From JAFGBI01 sp964480725 (lineage in GTDB: Bacteria; Myxococcota_A; Polyangia; Polyangiales; Polyangiaceae): 64,000 nt of DNA. Below, piece by piece: positions 24,216 through 32,729 of this stretch. Each line of letters starts with the position of its first letter. The first letter of the stretch is position 1. The notes under the pieces were generated by a model. The model did not search any database and was not told the origin of the DNA. It worked only from the letters and a program-made list of their open reading frames with translations. A program made the translations under genes and the position numbers. Location of the stretch: the NCBI GenBank assembly GCA_964480725.1, contig CAYZQO010000005.1:79366-143365 (forward strand), in the 5' to 3' direction.

Positions 24216-26536
24216 AAGTGAGCACCGACCTCGAAATTGCCCTGTCGCTGGCCACTCACGAGGCGCAGCGACGGCGACATGAGTTGATGACGGTGGAGCA
24301 CCTCCTGCTCGCGCTGCTCCACGACGCCGGGACGGCGCGGATCGTGGCCAACGCGGGTGGCGACGTGAACGCGGTGAAGCGGGCGCTGGATCGCTTCCTC
24401 GCTCGCGGAATTGCCGCGGTCCCGGACGAGCAGCCCTTCACGCCCGTGCCGTCGCGGGGGTTCCGTCGCGTGCTGCAGCGCGCCGCCTTCCACGTGCAGT
24501 CGAGCGGGCGGGAGGAGCTTGGCGGCGAGCACGTCCTGGTGGCCATCTTCTCTGAGCCCGACTCGGCCGCCGTCAAGGCGCTCACCGACGTCGGCATCAC
24601 CCGCTACGACGTCGTGGCGTACCTCAGCCACGGCGTGACCCGACGCGGCGACCCCGACGACACGGCCGACCGCGACGGTGACGACGACGCCGACCGCGAC
24701 GGTGACGACGCGCCGGCTCCCGACGACCCTGGCCAGGAAGCGGCCTCCACCGACCCCCTCACCCGCTTCGCCCAGAACCTGAATGAGCGGGCCGCCGCAG
24801 GGGAGGTCGAACCGTTGGTGGGTCGCGAGAGCGAACTCCGTCGCGCCATCCAGATCCTGGCGCGACGGCGCAAGAACAACCCCCTGTTCGTCGGCGACGC
24901 CGGGGTGGGCAAAACGGCCATCGTCGAGGGCCTCGCGGCCCGGCTCGAGGCGGGCGAGGTCCCAGCTTCCCTGCAAGGCGCCACCATCTTCGCGCTCGAT
25001 CTCGGCGCCCTGCTCGCTGGCACCAAGTTCCGCGGGGACTTCGAGAACCGAATCAAGGCGGTGCTCAAGTCGCTCGAGAGCCGGCCCGGGGCCATCCTTT
25101 TCGTGGACGAGTTGCACACCGTGGTCGGAGCGGGGTCGACGACGGGCAGCACGATGGACGCCGCCAATCTCCTGAAGCCGGCCCTCGCGGGCGGCAAGCT
25201 GCGCTGCATCGGCGCCACCACGTTCGAGGAGTACCGCAGCCACTTGGAGCGCGATCGCGCGCTCGCGCGCCGCTTCCAGAAGATCGAGGTCCTCGAGCCG
25301 AGCGCTGAGGAAACCGCGCTCATCCTCCGGGGGCTCCGCACCCGGTACGAGGAGTTCCACGGCGTGCGCTACACCGACGAGGCCCTGGTGGCCTCGGCGC
25401 GGCTCGCGGCCCGCCACCTCACCGACCGACGCCTGCCCGACAAGGCGATCGACGTCGTGGACGAAGCCGGCGCCGACGCGAAGCTCGAGCGAGGCGAGGA
25501 CGCCACCGTCGACGTCGAGCACGTCGAGGCTGTTGTCGCGCGCATGGCGCAGATCCCGCCGCGACAGGTGAGCGCGGGCGACCGTGCCGCGCTCCGCGAT
25601 CTCGAGCAGGATCTCGGGCGCGTCGTCTTCGGTCAAGACCGCGCGATCAGCGAACTCGCCACGGCGATCAAGCTGGCGCGGGCGGGTCTCCGTCCCCCGG
25701 AGAAGCCCATCGGCTCCTACCTCTTCACCGGCCCGACGGGGGTCGGCAAGACCGAGGTGGCGCGCCAGCTCGCCAAGACGCTGGGCATCGAGCTCATTCG
25801 GTTCGACATGAGCGAGTACATGGAGCGGCACACCGTTTCCCGGCTCATCGGCGCGCCTCCGGGATATGTGGGCTACGACCGGGGCGGCTTGCTCACCGAG
25901 GCGATGGCGAAGACGCCGCACGCGGTCTTGCTCCTCGACGAGGTGGAGAAGGCGCACCCGGACGTCTTCAACGTCCTCCTACAGGTGATGGACCACGGCA
26001 CACTCACCGACAACAACGGTAAGAAAGCCGACTTCAGAAACGCGATCCTGATCATGACCAGCAACGTTGGCGCCGCCGATCTGGCCCGCAGCCCGGTCGG
26101 GTTCGGGCTCCGCGACAAGTCCGGTAACGACGAGATCGCATACCGCAGCACCTTCAGCCCGGAATTTCGCAACCGCCTCGACGCGCGGATTCGCTTCGAC
26201 CCGCTCACCCCCGCCACCATGCTGCACGTCGTCGAGAAGTTCGTTGCCGAGCTCTCCGTCCAGCTCGCCGAGCGAGCCGTGACGATCGCGGTCGACGAGG
26301 CCGCTCGCCGGCTCCTGGCCGAGCGCGGCTACGATCCCGACAACGGCGCGCGCCCGCTCGCGCGCCTGATCCAGGACGTCATCAAGCGCCCCCTGGGCGA
26401 CCAGCTCCTCTTCGGCGAGCTCGCAACGGGCGGCCATGTCCAGGTCAGCGTCGAGAACGGCGACTTCTCCCTGCGCTGCACCCGGGAAGGCGATCCGTCG
26501 AGCGGCACCGAGACGGCGCGCCCTCTGACCGAGTAG
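24212..26536 (+). CDS. clpA: ClpA unfoldase, AAA+ subunit of ClpAP protease
   Basis: 774 residues. The N-domain (about 1-150) binds ClpS. It is followed by an unusually acidic linker with a duplicated ADRDGDD motif. AAA module D1 has Walker A GDAGVGKTAI and Walker B ILFVDELHTVVG; D2 has GPTGVGKTEVAR and VLLLDEVEKAHPDV. The pore loop GYVGYDRGG is present. A VGF tripeptide in the ClpP-binding loop position (SPVGFGLRDKS) shows that it pairs with ClpP rather than acting alone as ClpB does. No ClpB-type middle domain is present. No clpP lies in the window. It unfolds and feeds N-degron and other substrates to ClpP. A hairpin at 26594 probably ends the clpS-clpA transcript. Confidence 0.97.
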   Translation: MKVSTDLEIALSLATHEAQRRRHELMTVEHLLLALLHDAGTARIVANAGGDVNAVKRALDRFLARGIAAVPDEQPFTPVPSRGFRRVLQRAAFHVQSSGREELGGEHVLVAIFSEPDSAAVKALTDVGITRYDVVAYLSHGVTRRGDPDDTADRDGDDDADRDGDDAPAPDDPGQEAASTDPLTRFAQNLNERAAAGEVEPLVGRESELRRAIQILARRRKNNPLFVGDAGVGKTAIVEGLAARLEAGEVPASLQGATIFALDLGALLAGTKFRGDFENRIKAVLKSLESRPGAILFVDELHTVVGAGSTTGSTMDAANLLKPALAGGKLRCIGATTFEEYRSHLERDRALARRFQKIEVLEPSAEETALILRGLRTRYEEFHGVRYTDEALVASARLAARHLTDRRLPDKAIDVVDEAGADAKLERGEDATVDVEHVEAVVARMAQIPPRQVSAGDRAALRDLEQDLGRVVFGQDRAISELATAIKLARAGLRPPEKPIGSYLFTGPTGVGKTEVARQLAKTLGIELIRFDMSEYMERHTVSRLIGAPPGYVGYDRGGLLTEAMAKTPHAVLLLDEVEKAHPDVFNVLLQVMDHGTLTDNNGKKADFRNAILIMTSNVGAADLARSPVGFGLRDKSGNDEIAYRSTFSPEFRNRLDARIRFDPLTPATMLHVVEKFVAELSVQLAERAVTIAVDEAARRLLAERGYDPDNGARPLARLIQDVIKRPLGDQLLFGELATGGHVQVSVENGDFSLRCTREGDPSSGTETARPLTE
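24665..24710 (+). repeat. Short tandem repeat in the acidic linker of clpA
   Basis: Two identical 22-bp copies repeat at a 24-bp period and encode ADRDGDD twice. The repeat expands the linker between the ClpS-binding N-domain and the first AAA module by an in-frame 8-codon unit. Confidence 0.85.
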
Positions 26537-26593
26537 CAGCCTCATCGACGAGGCCGTGGATCCCCGCTGCACCTCGCTGGGCGCTAGCGGGCT

Positions 26594-26613
26594 GTGCCAG
26601 CCCCACCTGGCAC
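26594..26613 (+). terminator. Candidate terminator of clpS-clpA
   Basis: GTGCCAG and CTGGCAC form a perfect 7-bp stem with a 6-nt loop, 58 bp after the clpA stop, followed by GGTTCTC rather than a full U-run. A smaller hairpin lies at 26539-26554. Confidence 0.45.
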
Positions 26614-26634
26614 GGTTCTCGCTACCAACGGGCC

Positions 26635-26772
26635 ATGACTCCCGCATCCCCCACAGGCCTGCTCCGAGCGGCTCTCGCCGGCTTCGGCATCGGCTTGCTT
26701 GTCCTCCTCTCGACCGGCGCGCTCCTCGCCGCCTCCGGAGTCGGCCCCCCCACCACGGTCATGAGGCGCTAG
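26635..26772 (+). CDS. Possible 45-residue single-pass membrane peptide
   Basis: An ATG at 26635 opens MTPASPTGLLRAALAGFGIG followed by a strong hydrophobic run (LLVLLSTGALLAASGVG) and ends in MRR. The composition fits one membrane helix. No good ribosome site is seen, and it lies in the 329-bp gap between the converging clpA and the gene at 26866. The rest of the gap has only the terminator-like hairpins. It may be real or chance. Confidence 0.35.
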   Translation: MTPASPTGLLRAALAGFGIGLLVLLSTGALLAASGVGPPTTVMRR

Positions 26773-26865
26773 AGCAACCTCGGGCGCGACGGGCGGTGCC
26801 CGCCGACGCCCCACCTGTGCCAGATCGTGCCGCGGGCGTGCCCCCCGGGGGGCTGGTGCAGCGAC

Positions 26866-28029
26866 TCAGCGCCCAGACGCGCTGGGGGCCGCCGGCGGAG
26901 CTCCGGTCGGCCCTGTCGCCGGCCGCGCCGCCGACCCCAGGGGTTGCGGAGACTGCGCTGCCCGCTGCACAGACGACTTCACCGCCAACGCAAGCGCGCA
27001 ACCGTTCGCCTGGCGCTGCTGCGCCGCCAGGTTGCGCTGCTGGTCCTCGGTACGGCCAGCCGCAGGCTCCCTCACGACCTGCTGCTCACCCACCGGCACG
27101 AAGCGGCCGTCGGCGCGGGCTCGGAGCCGCACCACCTGGCGACCGCTCGCGATCTCCCAGACCCCAATCCGTGCCCAGTGCGGCACCCGCTGCGCGCGCT
27201 CCTCCACCGTCTCGTAACCGTCGATCTTCTCCGGCAATCCCTCGCCGGAGGTTTCGTCGAGCACGGCGGTGAACGTCTCAGCCTTCTGCATCATCTGCAC
27301 GGCCAGCGGCACATCGTGCCTGCTCACTCGCTCCAGCTCGCGCTCAAAGGCCCGCAACTTGAGCTCGTTCCCCGCCTCGTGGAGCTCGTCCGTCCACTCC
27401 GTGGTCAGCACCCTGAGCGCTGCGTACCCGAGCCTCAGGTTGTACGGACGCGGCGGGCGGACGCAGACGTGGAACTCGTTGCAGAGGAGCCCGGGCTCGC
27501 AGTCCGGCGAGGTATCGCACGCCGGCCCCACCCTCGGATCCGGCTCGCCCCGTCGTATGAACAGGCACGCGACGAAGCCGTCCAGCATCGACTCGCTCGC
27601 GGCCCGCCGGAGCTCCGCCGGCGATCGGGTCGCGTCCAAGTGGACGCGAAGGTAGATCCCAGGCCGCTCCTGCAGCTGCTCCAGCGCCAGACCCGGAACG
27701 ACGAGATCACCGACCCAGTCCCCGGCGAGCTCCCCGACCCACCGCTCGATTCGGTCAGTGTGTGGCACAACGGTCGGGCTGAGCACCTGCGCCACGGCGC
27801 GCTGCCTCGCCATCAGCACCGCCTTCTGGCTCTCGAGCTTGCCCTGCGCCACCTTCCAGTAGGCCACGCCAAAGGTGGAGAGGATCACTGCAGCCCACAG
27901 CCAGAATCGCAACGTCCCCTGGCCCTGAAGGCGATAGGTCCCCCGCCGCTGCGAGCCCTTCCGCTCCGCCCGAGACCGGTTCAGCGAGGGGAGCCCCCGC
28001 TCTCTCGTTCCGCTCCGCGCTTCCGCCAT
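26866..28029 (-). CDS. Uncharacterised membrane-anchored periplasmic protein
   Basis: 387 residues. An Arg/Ser-rich cytosolic N-terminus of about 38 residues precedes one membrane helix (FWLWAAVILSTFGVAYW). The remainder, about 330 residues, would be periplasmic. It contains a four-Cys segment (ACDTSPDCEPGLLCNEFHVC), a pattern common in secreted myxobacterial proteins, and helical regions with Glu/Arg-rich stretches (LRAFERELERVSR). The C-terminal 70 residues are Gln/Ala/Pro-rich. It follows the ExbB-ExbD-ExbD unit on the same strand, but a terminator hairpin lies between. A periplasmic partner of that proton-driven complex is a reasonable guess; nothing in the sequence proves it. Confidence 0.75.
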   Translation of the reverse strand: MAEARSGTRERGLPSLNRSRAERKGSQRRGTYRLQGQGTLRFWLWAAVILSTFGVAYWKVAQGKLESQKAVLMARQRAVAQVLSPTVVPHTDRIERWVGELAGDWVGDLVVPGLALEQLQERPGIYLRVHLDATRSPAELRRAASESMLDGFVACLFIRRGEPDPRVGPACDTSPDCEPGLLCNEFHVCVRPPRPYNLRLGYAALRVLTTEWTDELHEAGNELKLRAFERELERVSRHDVPLAVQMMQKAETFTAVLDETSGEGLPEKIDGYETVEERAQRVPHWARIGVWEIASGRQVVRLRARADGRFVPVGEQQVVREPAAGRTEDQQRNLAAQQRQANGCALALAVKSSVQRAAQSPQPLGSAARPATGPTGAPPAAPSASGR

Positions 28030-28117
28030 ACCTACGCCCGCCCAGAGCGCCCAGAGCGCCGATCCGACTCCGCCCGCGTCCCTCCCCTACGCCCCGCACC
28101 CGCTCCCACAAAACCCA

Positions 28118-28153
28118 ACGGGCAGCGCCCCTTCTTCACTGGGCACTGCCCGT
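28118..28153 (-). terminator. Intrinsic terminator after the leftward ExbB-ExbD-ExbD unit
   Basis: Read on the minus strand, ACGGGCAGTGCCC and GGGCGCTGCCCGT form a 13-bp stem with one G-U pair and a 10-nt loop, followed by TGGGTTTTGTGG. It lies 66 bp after the last exbD stop and before the gene starting at 28029, so full or partial termination separates them. Confidence 0.65.
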
Positions 28154-28218
28154 CCGGGGCTCTCATGGCACCGTGCTTCGCGTCGAGGAGCCGCTCAGAG
28201 CCCTCCCACGCCGGAGAA

Positions 28219-28806
28219 TCACTCCCCGCCGCCGCCCTCTTCCCCACCGCCAAGCCGACCCACCATGAAGCTGATGTTCGGGTAGCCGGCGAACGCCGAT
28301 GTCTGGAAGACGCTCTTGACGACCAGCGCCGGGACCTTCCGGTCGACCTGCAGGATCGCCACCCCCGGGAACTCCTTGCCCGGGTTGATCTGCTTCCAGA
28401 GCTCCCGCTTGTTCTTCAGGACGCTGAAGAGCTCGTCGACCTTCGCCAGGCGGTTAGCCTCGACGATCGCGTTGACGTTCCCCGCGGGCACCCCGTCCAC
28501 CAGGATCTGGGTCCCGGTGATAGCCACCATCGGTGCCTCAACCATGTCGAGCACGTTATTGGCGTTCGGCAGCCGCACGTTCTTGTCCACCGGGAGCTCC
28601 CCTGACGCCGAAAAGCTCGCCAGCAGGAAGAGCACGATGCACAGGAGGAAGTCGATGAACGGGACCAACGGCAGCTCGAAGTTGACCCCTCGCTGCCCGC
28701 CGCCCGCCACCTTGTTGCGGACGAACTTGAGATTGATGTGGTGCTTCAGGACGGGGCCCGGCACCGAAATCGGCTGGTGGAAACGGCTCAGTGCTTTCTG
28801 TGACAC
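28219..28806 (-). CDS. ExbD/TolR-family proton-channel subunit (second of leftward unit)
   Basis: 195 residues. ExbD/TolR proteins pair with ExbB/TolQ to form a proton-driven rotor-stator in the inner membrane. The single membrane helix carries the essential Asp (LPLVPFIDFLLCIVLFLLA). The N-terminal cytosolic part is about 45 residues and the periplasmic part is about 120, ending in a Gly/Glu-rich tail. It starts 76 bp after the other exbD gene. An ExbB gene with two ExbD genes is the composition of AglR-AglQ-AglS in Myxococcus gliding motility, so a motility or transport motor role is likely, but which one cannot be told. Confidence 0.9.
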   Translation of the reverse strand: MSQKALSRFHQPISVPGPVLKHHINLKFVRNKVAGGGQRGVNFELPLVPFIDFLLCIVLFLLASFSASGELPVDKNVRLPNANNVLDMVEAPMVAITGTQILVDGVPAGNVNAIVEANRLAKVDELFSVLKNKRELWKQINPGKEFPGVAILQVDRKVPALVVKSVFQTSAFAGYPNISFMVGRLGGGEEGGGGE

Positions 28807-28882
28807 TGCAAATGCCTTTCGGTTCGCCTCGTGACGTCACTGTCGCGGTTGGCTCTGAACAACGGGTTCGGGCGGGGCGCGG

Positions 28883-29449
28883 TCAGTTGGCTGCGAAGGT
28901 CACCATGAACGCCGGCACCGTCTCGGAGGCGCCGCCCACCGTGTACTCCCGCTTCGGGGCGTTGATGGCGTCGATGACGGCGATCACGTCCTGGAACGGC
29001 GTGGCGTTGTCCACGTGGAGCACGGCCCGGTCGAACTTCTTGTCGCTCGGATTGCGGTGCGAGCCATTCTGCTTCCACTCCGCCTCGATCTTCTTGGCGA
29101 GATCCGGGTACTGGACATCTTCCTGGTTCCCGATCGGCACCGCCTTGCGCTCCACGTCGATCGTATTGATGACGGTGCTGCCTTCCTTCCAAACCAGCTG
29201 GAATTTCCGCTCGCCCCGCATCTCGACGTGAAGCTCCTTCGGCTTCTCCTGCTTGTCGATGTCCTCCTCCGGGCGCGGAGGACCGGGCACCCGAGCGTCC
29301 GCGTTGATCCGGGCCATCTGCGACCACACCGCAGTGATCAGGAGGAAGGAGACGAGGCAGAGCAGGAAGTCGATGAACGGGATCAGCGGCAGCTCAAAGT
29401 TGACCGTCCGCTTGCCACCGTGTCCGCCGCCAGTGTCGATGGATGCCAT
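28883..29449 (-). CDS. ExbD/TolR-family proton-channel subunit (first of leftward unit)
   Basis: 188 residues. The short N-terminus (Gly/His/Lys-rich) is followed by one membrane helix with the conserved Asp (LPLIPFIDFLLCLVSFLLI) and a periplasmic domain of about 145 residues. The periplasmic part holds a charged insertion (RPEEDIDKQEKPKELHVEMR) before the usual TolR-like beta fold. The last part, DRAVLHVDNATPFQDVIAVIDAI, matches the ExbD/TolR dimer region. It is 62% of the way between its exbB (29601) and the second exbD, all on the minus strand with gaps of about 150 and 76 bp. The two ExbD copies are clearly diverged from each other, suggesting distinct roles in one complex. Confidence 0.9.
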   Translation of the reverse strand: MASIDTGGGHGGKRTVNFELPLIPFIDFLLCLVSFLLITAVWSQMARINADARVPGPPRPEEDIDKQEKPKELHVEMRGERKFQLVWKEGSTVINTIDVERKAVPIGNQEDVQYPDLAKKIEAEWKQNGSHRNPSDKKFDRAVLHVDNATPFQDVIAVIDAINAPKREYTVGGASETVPAFMVTFAAN

Positions 29450-29600
29450 TGCTGCTTGCTCCCTGGTTCGCCCATTGCTGCCCGCTGGGGGCCTCTCTCA
29501 CGTCGTTCGCTGCGATCGGGGTGCGCCGGCCGGTACGACCACGGGCGAGCCAGCTACCGCCTGACGCGATGCTCGGCTCGCCCGTGAGGGTCCGGTCAAC

Positions 29601-30257
29601 TCACGCGTTCTCGAGTCCCTGGAGGTTGACCTTCTGCCGGTTGGCAACGACGAGGTTCAGAACGGTGACGGAGGCCTCGTTGATGTCGTCCTCGAGGCTC
29701 TGCGTCTTGGTCTGCATCACCGCGAACCCGGTCAGCGAGGTGATCGCCGCGATGAGGCCGAAGGCGGTGCAGTTCATCGCCTCGGAGATCCCCTCCGCGA
29801 GGATGCGCGCCTTCTGGCTCGGATCGACCGACTCGCCACCGACCGCGCCGAACGCCTTGATCAGGCCGACGATGGTGCCGAAGAGCCCCGACAGCATCGC
29901 GAGGTTCGAGAACAGCGCCAGGAGGCCCGTGCGCTTGTTGATCTTGGGCATCTCCTTGAGCGCCGCCTCGTCCATCGCAGCCTGGACTTCTTCGTCCGGC
30001 CGGTTCACCTTGACGAGCCCGGCCTGCACGATGCGCGCGAGCGGAGCGTTCGCCGCCGACGCCATCTTGACGGCCTTCGCCACGTCGCCCGCGAGGATGC
30101 ATTTCTGCATCGTGGCGAGGAAGACGTCCTTGTTGATCGACGCGCCAAAGAGGTAGACCGCGCGCTCGGCGATAACGGCGACCGCGCAGACCAACCAGAA
30201 GAGGATGATCCACATCGCCCAACCGCCCTCTTGATAGTGCCGCCAGAGTCCTGCCAT
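29601..30257 (-). CDS. ExbB/TolQ/MotA-family channel subunit (leftward unit)
   Basis: 218 residues from the ATG at 30257, chosen because GGAAGG lies a few nt upstream. Three membrane segments are visible: IILFWLVCAVAVIAERAVYL near the N-terminus, then LLALFSNLAMLSGLFGTIVG and AMNCTAFGLIAAITSLTGFAV. The Gly-rich LFGTIVGLIKAF and the Thr/Ser in the last two helices are the family signature for lining the proton path. It precedes two exbD genes, giving a 1:2 gene ratio. Its mirror-image partner lies on the other strand at 30849. Confidence 0.92.
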   Translation of the reverse strand: MAGLWRHYQEGGWAMWIILFWLVCAVAVIAERAVYLFGASINKDVFLATMQKCILAGDVAKAVKMASAANAPLARIVQAGLVKVNRPDEEVQAAMDEAALKEMPKINKRTGLLALFSNLAMLSGLFGTIVGLIKAFGAVGGESVDPSQKARILAEGISEAMNCTAFGLIAAITSLTGFAVMQTKTQSLEDDINEASVTVLNLVVANRQKVNLQGLENA

Positions 30258-30848
30258 GGAGTACCTTCCGCCTGTTGCTTTCGTTGCGTCCGTGTTGCCC
30301 GGCGACGGAGGCAGAGGGTGCGTCACCCCCGGCGACCGACGAGTTCACTACTGCCCCAATCCATGAATACTGGAGTCCGGGACGGCGCTATCTTGCTGAA
30401 GTGAACCCGAACCCGTCAAGAGTGTTTGGGTCCCCCCCCGATGTTCGTTCAGTACGGGAACTTTTCACGGGCGATGTCGCTGCTCCCCCACCCGCGGGTT
30501 TCCTAGCGGCGAGCACGGTCGGGTCGCAGCACCCCGCCGGGGCCCGATGGTCCGACCCGCCGGGGCCTCGACGGTGGCACGGGCGCCGCCTCTGACCCGA
30601 GCCCCACGCCACCCTCGTGCGAGCTGGCGACCGCGCGCCGTGAGGCCGGCCGGCGCTCGTGGCGAAGGAGCGCGGGATCCGGACCCGCTGACGCCCTTCT
30701 CCATCGAATTGGGTGTCGGGCCGGGTCGGTCCGTCGCGGGTTGCGCGGGGTCTCAGCCCAAAGCTATATAACCGCCGCCGATTGGCGGCGGGCGTCGCGC
30801 GGGAAAGACGCGGCCGCACCCTTCGGTGTCCCGGGAAAGGGTTTGTGC
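30258..30848. other. Divergent control region between two ExbB units
   Basis: 591 bp without a convincing gene, placed between two head-to-head exbB genes. A leftward promoter candidate is TTGACG (30419-30414) with AAGATA (30394-30389), spaced 19 bp, which is wide. A rightward candidate is TTGCGC at 30741 and TATATA at 30765. The middle is GC-rich with no recognisable repeat. Confidence 0.5.
30741..30770 (+). promoter_or_regulatory. Candidate rightward promoter of the second ExbB unit
   Basis: TTGCGC at 30741 and TATATA at 30765 are separated by 18 bp. TATATA stands out in an otherwise very GC-rich region, about 80 bp before the exbB ATG. The -35 is weak. Confidence 0.4.
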
Positions 30849-31520
30849 ATGGATCTCATGTTCGCTGCCGAAGGGGTCGGGTTCTTCAGCCAGCTGGTGG
30901 ACGCCTTCAAGCACAACCCGACCTTCATGGTCCTGAACATGATCACCCTAGCGGTCGTGCTGACGATCGTGGTGGAGCGCTTCCTCTTCCAGCTGACCCG
31001 CTACAAGGTCAACTCGAAGGAGTTCTTCGCGCAGATCCGGAAGCTCGTGGTGGCGGGCAACGTCGACCGCGCGATCAGGCTCTGCGAGGCCGGCGACTAC
31101 CCGATCCTCCAGCTGGTCCGGGCCGGCCTGACCCACTCGAACAAGGGGCCGGACGACATCGACGCCGCGCTGTCCGAGAAGCTCTCGGAGCTGAAGCCGG
31201 AAGCAGAGAAGCGCGTCGGGGCGCTCTGGTCCCTGGCCAACATCGCCACCCTCATCGGGCTGCTCGGCACGGTTTCTGGCCTCATCACCACGTTCGCGGC
31301 GATCGCCGCGCCGGGCCTCTCCCAGTCCGACAAGCAGCGGATGCTCTCCAACGGGATCGCGGAGGCGATGTACAACACCGCGCTTGGCCTCGGGATCGCG
31401 GTCTTCTGCATGATCACCCACGTCCTGCTCCACACCAGGGCGAAGGCGATCCAGCACGACCTCGAGTCGACGATGGAGCGCACCTTCAACCTCCTGACGC
31501 TCACGCAGCGACCCGGCTGA
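30849..31520 (+). CDS. ExbB/TolQ/MotA-family channel subunit (rightward unit)
   Basis: 223 residues from the ATG at 30849; ATG 30858 is possible. Three membrane segments: VLNMITLAVVLTIVVERFLF, IATLIGLLGTVSGLITTFAA and AMYNTALGLGIAVFCMITHV. The family motif GLLGTVSGLI is present. The cytosolic loop (residues about 60-125) is charged and helical. It heads a unit with two exbD genes that follow at 35 bp and with a 4-bp overlap. Compared with the leftward exbB the two are clear homologues but not close copies, so the two units are likely old duplicates or separate systems. Confidence 0.92.
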   Translation: MDLMFAAEGVGFFSQLVDAFKHNPTFMVLNMITLAVVLTIVVERFLFQLTRYKVNSKEFFAQIRKLVVAGNVDRAIRLCEAGDYPILQLVRAGLTHSNKGPDDIDAALSEKLSELKPEAEKRVGALWSLANIATLIGLLGTVSGLITTFAAIAAPGLSQSDKQRMLSNGIAEAMYNTALGLGIAVFCMITHVLLHTRAKAIQHDLESTMERTFNLLTLTQRPG

Positions 31521-31554
31521 TCCCGCCCCGCGCGCGGCGTTCGCACGGACCGCC

Positions 31555-32109
31555 ATGGAATCCCCTACGGCCCTCAGCGCCGCCCAGCGGGCGAAGGTGC
31601 GCCGACGGAGCCAGCCGCGCGCGCTCGCTCCGGACGAGGAGGGCAGCGAACTCAACATCGTCCCGTTCCTCGACATCATCGTCAACATCCTCATCTTCGT
31701 CCTCGCGACGGTGGCCGTCACCTTCACGGCCACCATCACCACGTCGCCCCCGGCGAGCGGGGGCGTCCGCAAGGAGATCGAGAGCGCCGCGCTCAACCTC
31801 ACCGTGATCATCGTCAACGATGGGTTCAGCATCAAAGCTTCGGGCGGCAACGTCGCCCCCGGCTGCAACGGCGTCGGGCCGGGGCTGGCGATCCCCCGGC
31901 GGGGCGGCGAGCACGACTACGCGGGCCTCAACGCCTGCGTGACCCGCCTCAAGCACTCCAACGCGGATTTTGCGACCGAGCGGCAGGCGTTCATCAACGC
32001 CAACCCCGGCACGCCGTACCAGGAGGTGATTCACGTCGCCGACGCGCTGCGTGCCAGCCCGTCGGGCGAGGTCCTTTTCGACGAGATCAACTTCAAGGTG
32101 TCGAGATGA
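31555..32109 (+). CDS. ExbD/TolR-family subunit with Cys-bearing periplasmic domain
   Basis: 184 residues. The membrane helix contains the essential Asp (LNIVPFLDIIVNILIFVL) after an Arg-rich cytosolic N-terminus of about 35 residues. The periplasmic part starts after ASGGVRKEI and has a pair of Cys (GCNGVG and ACVTRLK), probably a disulfide, which is unusual for ExbD. The C-terminal dimer region is PYQEVIHVADALRASP. The stop overlaps the next exbD (ATGA at 32106), so the two ExbD paralogues are made in a coupled way. Confidence 0.9.
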   Translation: MESPTALSAAQRAKVRRRSQPRALAPDEEGSELNIVPFLDIIVNILIFVLATVAVTFTATITTSPPASGGVRKEIESAALNLTVIIVNDGFSIKASGGNVAPGCNGVGPGLAIPRRGGEHDYAGLNACVTRLKHSNADFATERQAFINANPGTPYQEVIHVADALRASPSGEVLFDEINFKVSR

Positions 32110-32729
32110 CGGGGCCGGCCGACTCCGGACCGAGCTCCGGGCTCCGCGCCCCGCCCGCGCCGGCGTCCCGGGTGCGAGCGGAGCTCCGCAAGGCGATCCG
32201 CCGCAACGCGGCCGAGCCCGAGGTGAACTTCCTGAACATCACCGCGATGCTCGACATCATGACGATCATCCTGGTCTTCATGCTGATGAACCTGGGGGTG
32301 ACCACGGCCTCCGTACCGCAGAGCGACGACCTGCGTCTGCCGACCTCGATCGTCCGCACCCAACCGCCCACGGAGGGGGTGGTGGTGACCATATCTAAAA
32401 GCCAGATCCTGGTCGGGGACGACAAGGTCGTGTCGCTGCCGAGCCGGCATTCCATGGTGCAGACGGGCGCCGGCGCGAACAACAAGCGCAGCGGAGCCCA
32501 GGACCTGTACATCGTGCCGCTCGGCAACGCGCTCCAGTCCGCACGGCGCACCGACAAGCTCGTCCGGCAGGCGAAGGGCCAGGACCCCTCGGTGTCCGAA
32601 GCGATCGTCATCGCCGACGGGTCGACCCCCTATCGGCTGCTGCTCGAGGTGCTGCACACGCTCGGTCAGAACGAGTTCGGCCGCTACCACCTGATGGTGA
32701 TGCAGGCGCAGTCGGGCGGCCCGGAGTGA
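32106..32729 (+). CDS. ExbD/TolR-family subunit (second of rightward unit)
   Basis: 207 residues. The cytosolic N-terminus is about 40 residues, basic and Pro/Ala-rich. The membrane helix keeps the Asp in a divergent setting (VNFLNITAMLDIMTIILVF). The periplasmic part includes an ISKSQILVGDDKVVSLP strand, a Ser/Asn-rich loop and EAIVIADGSTPYRLLLEVLH, which matches the ExbD/TolR dimer region. It is coupled to the previous exbD through the ATGA overlap. The pseudo-pyrophosphatase gene begins 308 bp downstream on the same strand. Confidence 0.9.
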   Translation: MTGPADSGPSSGLRAPPAPASRVRAELRKAIRRNAAEPEVNFLNITAMLDIMTIILVFMLMNLGVTTASVPQSDDLRLPTSIVRTQPPTEGVVVTISKSQILVGDDKVVSLPSRHSMVQTGAGANNKRSGAQDLYIVPLGNALQSARRTDKLVRQAKGQDPSVSEAIVIADGSTPYRLLLEVLHTLGQNEFGRYHLMVMQAQSGGPE

